Below, one piece after another: positions 59,488 through 64,000 of a DNA stretch of 64,000 bases. The translations under genes and the position numbers were made by a program. Origin of the DNA: Azolla caroliniana. Taxonomy: Eukaryota > Polypodiophyta. The notes below the pieces were generated by a model that saw nothing but the letters and a program-made list of their open reading frames with translations, did not search any database and was not told where the DNA came from. The stretch's first letter is position 1; every line of letters starts with the position of its first letter. The stretch spans positions 5,270,001 through 5,334,000 of the forward strand of contig JBHGNT010000005.1 of NCBI GenBank assembly GCA_043228905.1, written 5' to 3'.

Positions 59488-62400
59488 ATTCTCTTGGGAG
59501 TTCAGTATTAAGGTTTGTCTAAAGAAAGAAAGGCATAATTATGTTGCATTGTCTAGCTCGGCAAGGCGAAAGAAGGAAAATTTTGGTTTGCATGCATAAA
59601 TATATGTATATGTTCTACCTAGTCTTCTATATGAGAAAATGCTACTTTGGTCCTTGAATTCATATATGTATTTATTGTTATTCCTAAACTTATATATGAG
59701 TACTATTCCTACTGCATTTTGAAATTTCCCCGAATTTCAATATTTCATGTATGTTTTCCTATTTCGTACTTATATATATAGTTATCTATACAGTACTGTT
59801 ATATACACATGATACGTTTTTGAGAGGTAATTAACCCTCTGTAGCTATTGTGTTTGTGCATTGCAGGCATCCTTTCCTAAGGGTTGAGAATAATTTGATG
59901 TATATACGAATAAGAATTCAAAGCTTCTTTAGGAATTATGTGCATGGCTTATGTAGGATTGGAAGAGTTGATTGATGTTTTATCCGGATCTATATAAACG
60001 CTCACATGGCAAGAACAATGTCCCATATGTTTCTGGTTTCTAATATACTAAAGGATAATACTGTTGGCAACCCATTGCTTTTTCTTATTTCTCAGGAAGG
60101 TTATTATTCGTGTTTCTCTTTTAAACTAGAGTGTGTTAAATAATCACCAAATTTGTATTCTGTGATAAAATTACCACAATGTTAAAGATCTTTTGTAGCT
60201 TCATTTTGCAATACATGATGCACCTCTTGTGTACTTTATCTCCATTGGATTATCTACTTGTATCTTTGGGTTGATATGCATTACGGATAACATGGTAAGA
60301 ATATTATTCTTATCATCGCATTTTAATGGCTAATATGATGCGAATAACCTATAATAACCTATATAAATGGACATGGACATGCGGATATGTAAATGAACTA
60401 CGGTCAGAAATGAAATGATAAGGGACTCAAGAGGATGGTTTGTGAAATTGCTGCAAGTTTGAAGTTGATCTCTTTCATTATCCTTGAAGCTTTCCTTTTG
60501 GTAGAGTTTAAAATTTTGGAGATGCATGTATTTAGCCTCTTCAGTATGTACATGTATTATGTTTAGGAGAATTAGACATGAAAGTCAGTGAAAAGTATTA
60601 AAGAAGACGAATGGGATGAAGGGTGCTTACCATAGTGTTTAGCCTCTTTGAGTGAATGACGAGAGACAGTATTAACATCCAGTGTCATCTACCTCTAAAT
60701 TTGTCCTACTTTTGTAGTTGGCCATTAACAGGACTAATGAGAGCCTTAGATTCATTGGAATTAGTTTTTAGAGTTGGTTGATTAGGCTATGCTGTTATAT
60801 GAGAGCCTGTCATCTACCTCTAAATTTTTCCGTCTACTTTTGTAAGTTGGCCATTAATAGGACTCATGAGAGCCTCTTCCTCACTAATTTGGGAGTAATG
60901 AGAGCCTTAGATTCATTGAAATTAGTTTTCAGAGTTGGTCGATTAGGCTATGCTGTTATATGAGTTCTCGGTCCTTACACAAGTTTTATACAAGTTCAGG
61001 GATAACTGAATTCTCAGTAATCCATCTGTTCACTTTAATTAGTCTTTACAATTAGCTCAAATTAGTGCTACAATACATTCTGGTTATCCTTGAATTCTAG
61101 CAAAACTGTATTCTCACTTTATCCATATATTGTCCAGTTGTGCTTGCAACAATTGGTTTAAAGCTTGTGAATATCAAAGTGGTGAGAGTACTCTTGCCTA
61201 TCATTGTATGCCTTTTCTCATATAAGAGCCAGGTCATATGTTAAAAAGGACAGTTTGGTCGTTTTGATTATTATACAAATGCATCTTGTGACCTATTACT
61301 AGAGGGCCAAGTGTTATTTTGTATTCATGGCAGTATGGTTCGTTCAATATCTAATACAGTTAAATATCATGAACCAATAAGCATCAATATTTTATTCTGT
61401 CATTCTTTTGTTTTCATGATATTGCTAAAATTGTTGTTGAGCGGCAACAATTAAAAAGGTTAGTCCTAACACACACATCAAAATGAATGAATTAATTGTA
61501 CTTCTTTTGTTTTGTTAATGTTTGGACCCATAGTAATTCTTGAAATGTGGGACATTGGCTTTGAGTCATGGAATTCATGGCATTCTACATGTATTCTAAC
61601 CCTACTCTCTTATTTGGTATATAAATGTATAGCCTCATTTGAGTGATGAACGAAGCGTATGGTGTTTCGAGATCTTGGAAACTTTACATCATGTTATGAC
61701 ATGGAGGGGTGATTTCATTTGTGTATATAATATAATGTTAATGTGGTTTTTATAATTATAAGTGGATTGATCGATAGAAAGATTAAGCATTGCCAATTAA
61801 GGGCTAATTGTCAATAATAATCTTATGACTCACAGTACAATGATTGTGTCATTTCTACTTAAAACACTCACCATCAACTCACTCTTAACAAGATAGAAAG
61901 GAAATCCAATGCAATTACTCTCTATCCCTAATTACTATGTTCACGTTCTTTTGAGAGCCTCTCTCAAATCATGTAATGGTATAGATAAATAAATCAAATT
62001 ATGTGTATGCATAATTATGTGCAAGGTGTATGTTTGTGACAATGTGATGCAGACAAATAAAGCTAATTAATCACAACAATCTTGACCTCCAGCATTTTGA
62101 TGAACTTTATGAGTAATTCATATGAAGCATATAATAGTGAGGGTATATTTGCAAAAGGACTTTTTTTTTCAGAAGGTACGCAAGCACAACTGTCAAGACA
62201 TCTTAAAACCTGGAAACATATTAACATAGTAATTCAAATGATGGTATCATGGAAGAGTTTTTCCCAATGAGAGAACATAATGCACTTGCTTTTCTTAATA
62301 ATGTATGGATAATATATACTGACGAGCTAGTAATATCTACTATGGACCATTTTACCCTTGGTACATATTTTAAGTCATTTCTGGTTATTATTTCGTAGCC

Positions 62401-64000
62401 CTGGGTTAGGTTCTAGTTTTATTGTCAACCTACCATTCTCTTTTTGTGCTCCTTTTGTGTTTCTAAAAGTTATTTATATAGGTGGTGCTCCCCTTGTTGG
62501 CATTTGTAGCATGGTTATTAGTACTCTTTAGGCTTGATACTTTGAAGATCCCCTAAACATAGCAAAACTATTAGAATTTTCTAGCAATGTTGGTCATAAT
62601 ATTTACTTTGAATCAAACTCAATTATTCAAACGGATAAGGGTATTGGGACATAAGGAGGATAATCATCCTCTCCATCATTGGAGATACCCTATACTCTTA
62701 CAGTCTCCAATATAATACAATTAGGAACATCATGAATAACACCTAAGTTCAAGTCCATCTTCAATTTACTTGGAAAGCAAGAAGGATAAGCAACCCCTAT
62801 GTTGATGGTGATACTGTATTATACTTATCATCTTGAGTATAATACAATTAGGGCCATCATGCATAACACTTAAGTTTGAGTTCATCTTCAATTTACCATG
62901 AACACATTTGACTACGAAGCTTAGTTTGAACCGTTAATTGACCCTTGAGAATAATACTCCATGGTTAGTTGTCATTTGTAGTTGATACCCCTTGACTCAA
63001 TGAGAATTATTGGCAAACAATTAACCTTTCTCTCAAAAGATGGGCTATAACATTTAGTACTACCTACCGTTTTGTGATAACATACTCGTCTGTAATTTAA
63101 ACATAAAATAAGACTAGAAGCTATCAAAGGTAATATTATGCTACAACTATAAAGATAGTCAAGTCAAGTCACATTAATAATACTTTCACAAAAATAAACA
63201 AAGATGAATGAGAGCCATGTTTAAAAGAAAGGAACCTTTTTTCAATAAAAGTTTGTGGATATGCTTGTTTTTAATTTTGTCACATTTAAACATGACGAAT
63301 TGAAATAATAGGAGCCACGTTTAACTAAAAGGAACCAACTTCTATAAGTGGTCCTAGATATGATTGAGATTATTGACCAAAGTTGAATAAGATCATATTA
63401 ATTTAAGAAGTCCAAGATAAGCATATTTTTAGAGCAATTCAGAATAATAAAAACTCTTGGTTACTACTTGAAACGATCTTCTGTCGGTTCGTGTAAATTT
63501 CTAAAAAGTTCATCTATTGTGCTTTGACATAAAGTATTTGTCTTCACTTCATGATATTGAATTGCAAAACTCAGGAATTTCAAACACCTTTTGATAATAA
63601 AGGGAGTAATGTAACTTTTACTATACATGATTCAGCCACCCCCAAACAAAAGGTAAAGACATTATTAAAGGTTTGGGTATCATTGTTAATAATTCAAAAA
63701 ACGTGTCCGCCGTAGTAAGGCCTCAGACATTGAAAGGATCACAAAAGAGATTTCAAGAAATTGCTTGACGTGACCTTAGACGAAGGTGTGTTAATATCAC
63801 TAAAGGAGAATATGTGGAAATGCTAATTACTATCATTTCTATAAAATGCAATTTTTTGTAGTTTTTAAAGTTCCCCCAAGTCATCTTAAACAAATTTTCT
63901 GTGGTACAAAAGTTGCGCTATGAAATAGGACAAACAACCCAATCAAATAAAGATTTCAGCAAGAGGTTTCCGATGTTAGATTAAGCCTTAGAGGTGCCAA
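59488..64000. other. Gene-free spacer downstream of PRXIIE, copy B
   Basis: Counterpart of 15696-20209, with the same tandem duplication (about 60681-60964) and the same TATAATACAATTAGG-marked repeat (about 62670-62900). No gene recognised. The window ends inside the duplicated segment. Confidence 0.6.

Larger units (their letters stand above)
44713..64000 (+). repeat. Large duplicated segment, copy B
   Basis: Same order and orientation as 728-20209, starting immediately after the gap and cut by the window end. Differences seen are SNPs, short indels (for example 11 bp added near 45185 and 14 bp missing near 51798), microsatellite lengths and a two-unit instead of four-unit VNTR. Coding frames are intact in all three genes, so neither copy is decaying. 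Confidence 0.95.

Overview
The window is nuclear DNA of a land plant. Evidence: spliced genes with GT-AG introns, a chloroplast-type peroxiredoxin, an arogenate dehydratase, PLS-class pentatricopeptide repeat (PPR) proteins, and AT-rich, microsatellite-dense spacers. The two PPR proteins have a style I associate with ferns: GRALH.., YVE.G.GEKALLLYRQM and long linkers between L and S motifs. I therefore lean towards a fern, with modest confidence.

Layout. One assembly gap of exactly 100 N (44612-44711) splits the window. Left of it, in order: a GDSL esterase/lipase (+, five exons, 3678-6077); an ER-type cyclophilin similar to CYP20-1 (-, six exons, 13204-10430); an intronless plastid type II peroxiredoxin similar to PRXIIE (+, 14964-15695); a protein of unknown function with an N-terminal hydrophobic stretch and nine 14-residue repeats (+, 21181-22098); two divergent PPR genes (-, 29016-27703, truncated; +, 30916-33069); and an arogenate dehydratase gene (+, from 40624) that runs into the gap after eight exons.

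Right of the gap, 44713-64000 repeats 728-20209 at roughly 99% identity by eye. It carries second copies of the GDSL, cyclophilin and peroxiredoxin genes in the same order and orientation. The copies differ by scattered SNPs, microsatellite lengths and a 120-bp VNTR (4 versus 2 units). Because copy B starts flush with the gap and the arogenate dehydratase is cut at that gap, I think the most economical reading is two allelic contigs (haplotigs) joined head to tail. A true tandem segmental duplication with a period of about 44 kb is the alternative.

The genes are ordinary housekeeping or secondary loci and do not form a pathway cluster. The spacers hold microsatellites, tandem duplications, inverted repeats, one decayed LINE reverse-transcriptase fragment and a possible tRNA-derived SINE head. 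I saw no tRNA or rRNA genes and no CRISPR. I found no convincing new molecular system. The points most worth following are the assembly structure, the polylysine uORF overlapping the arogenate dehydratase start, and the repeat protein at 21181.
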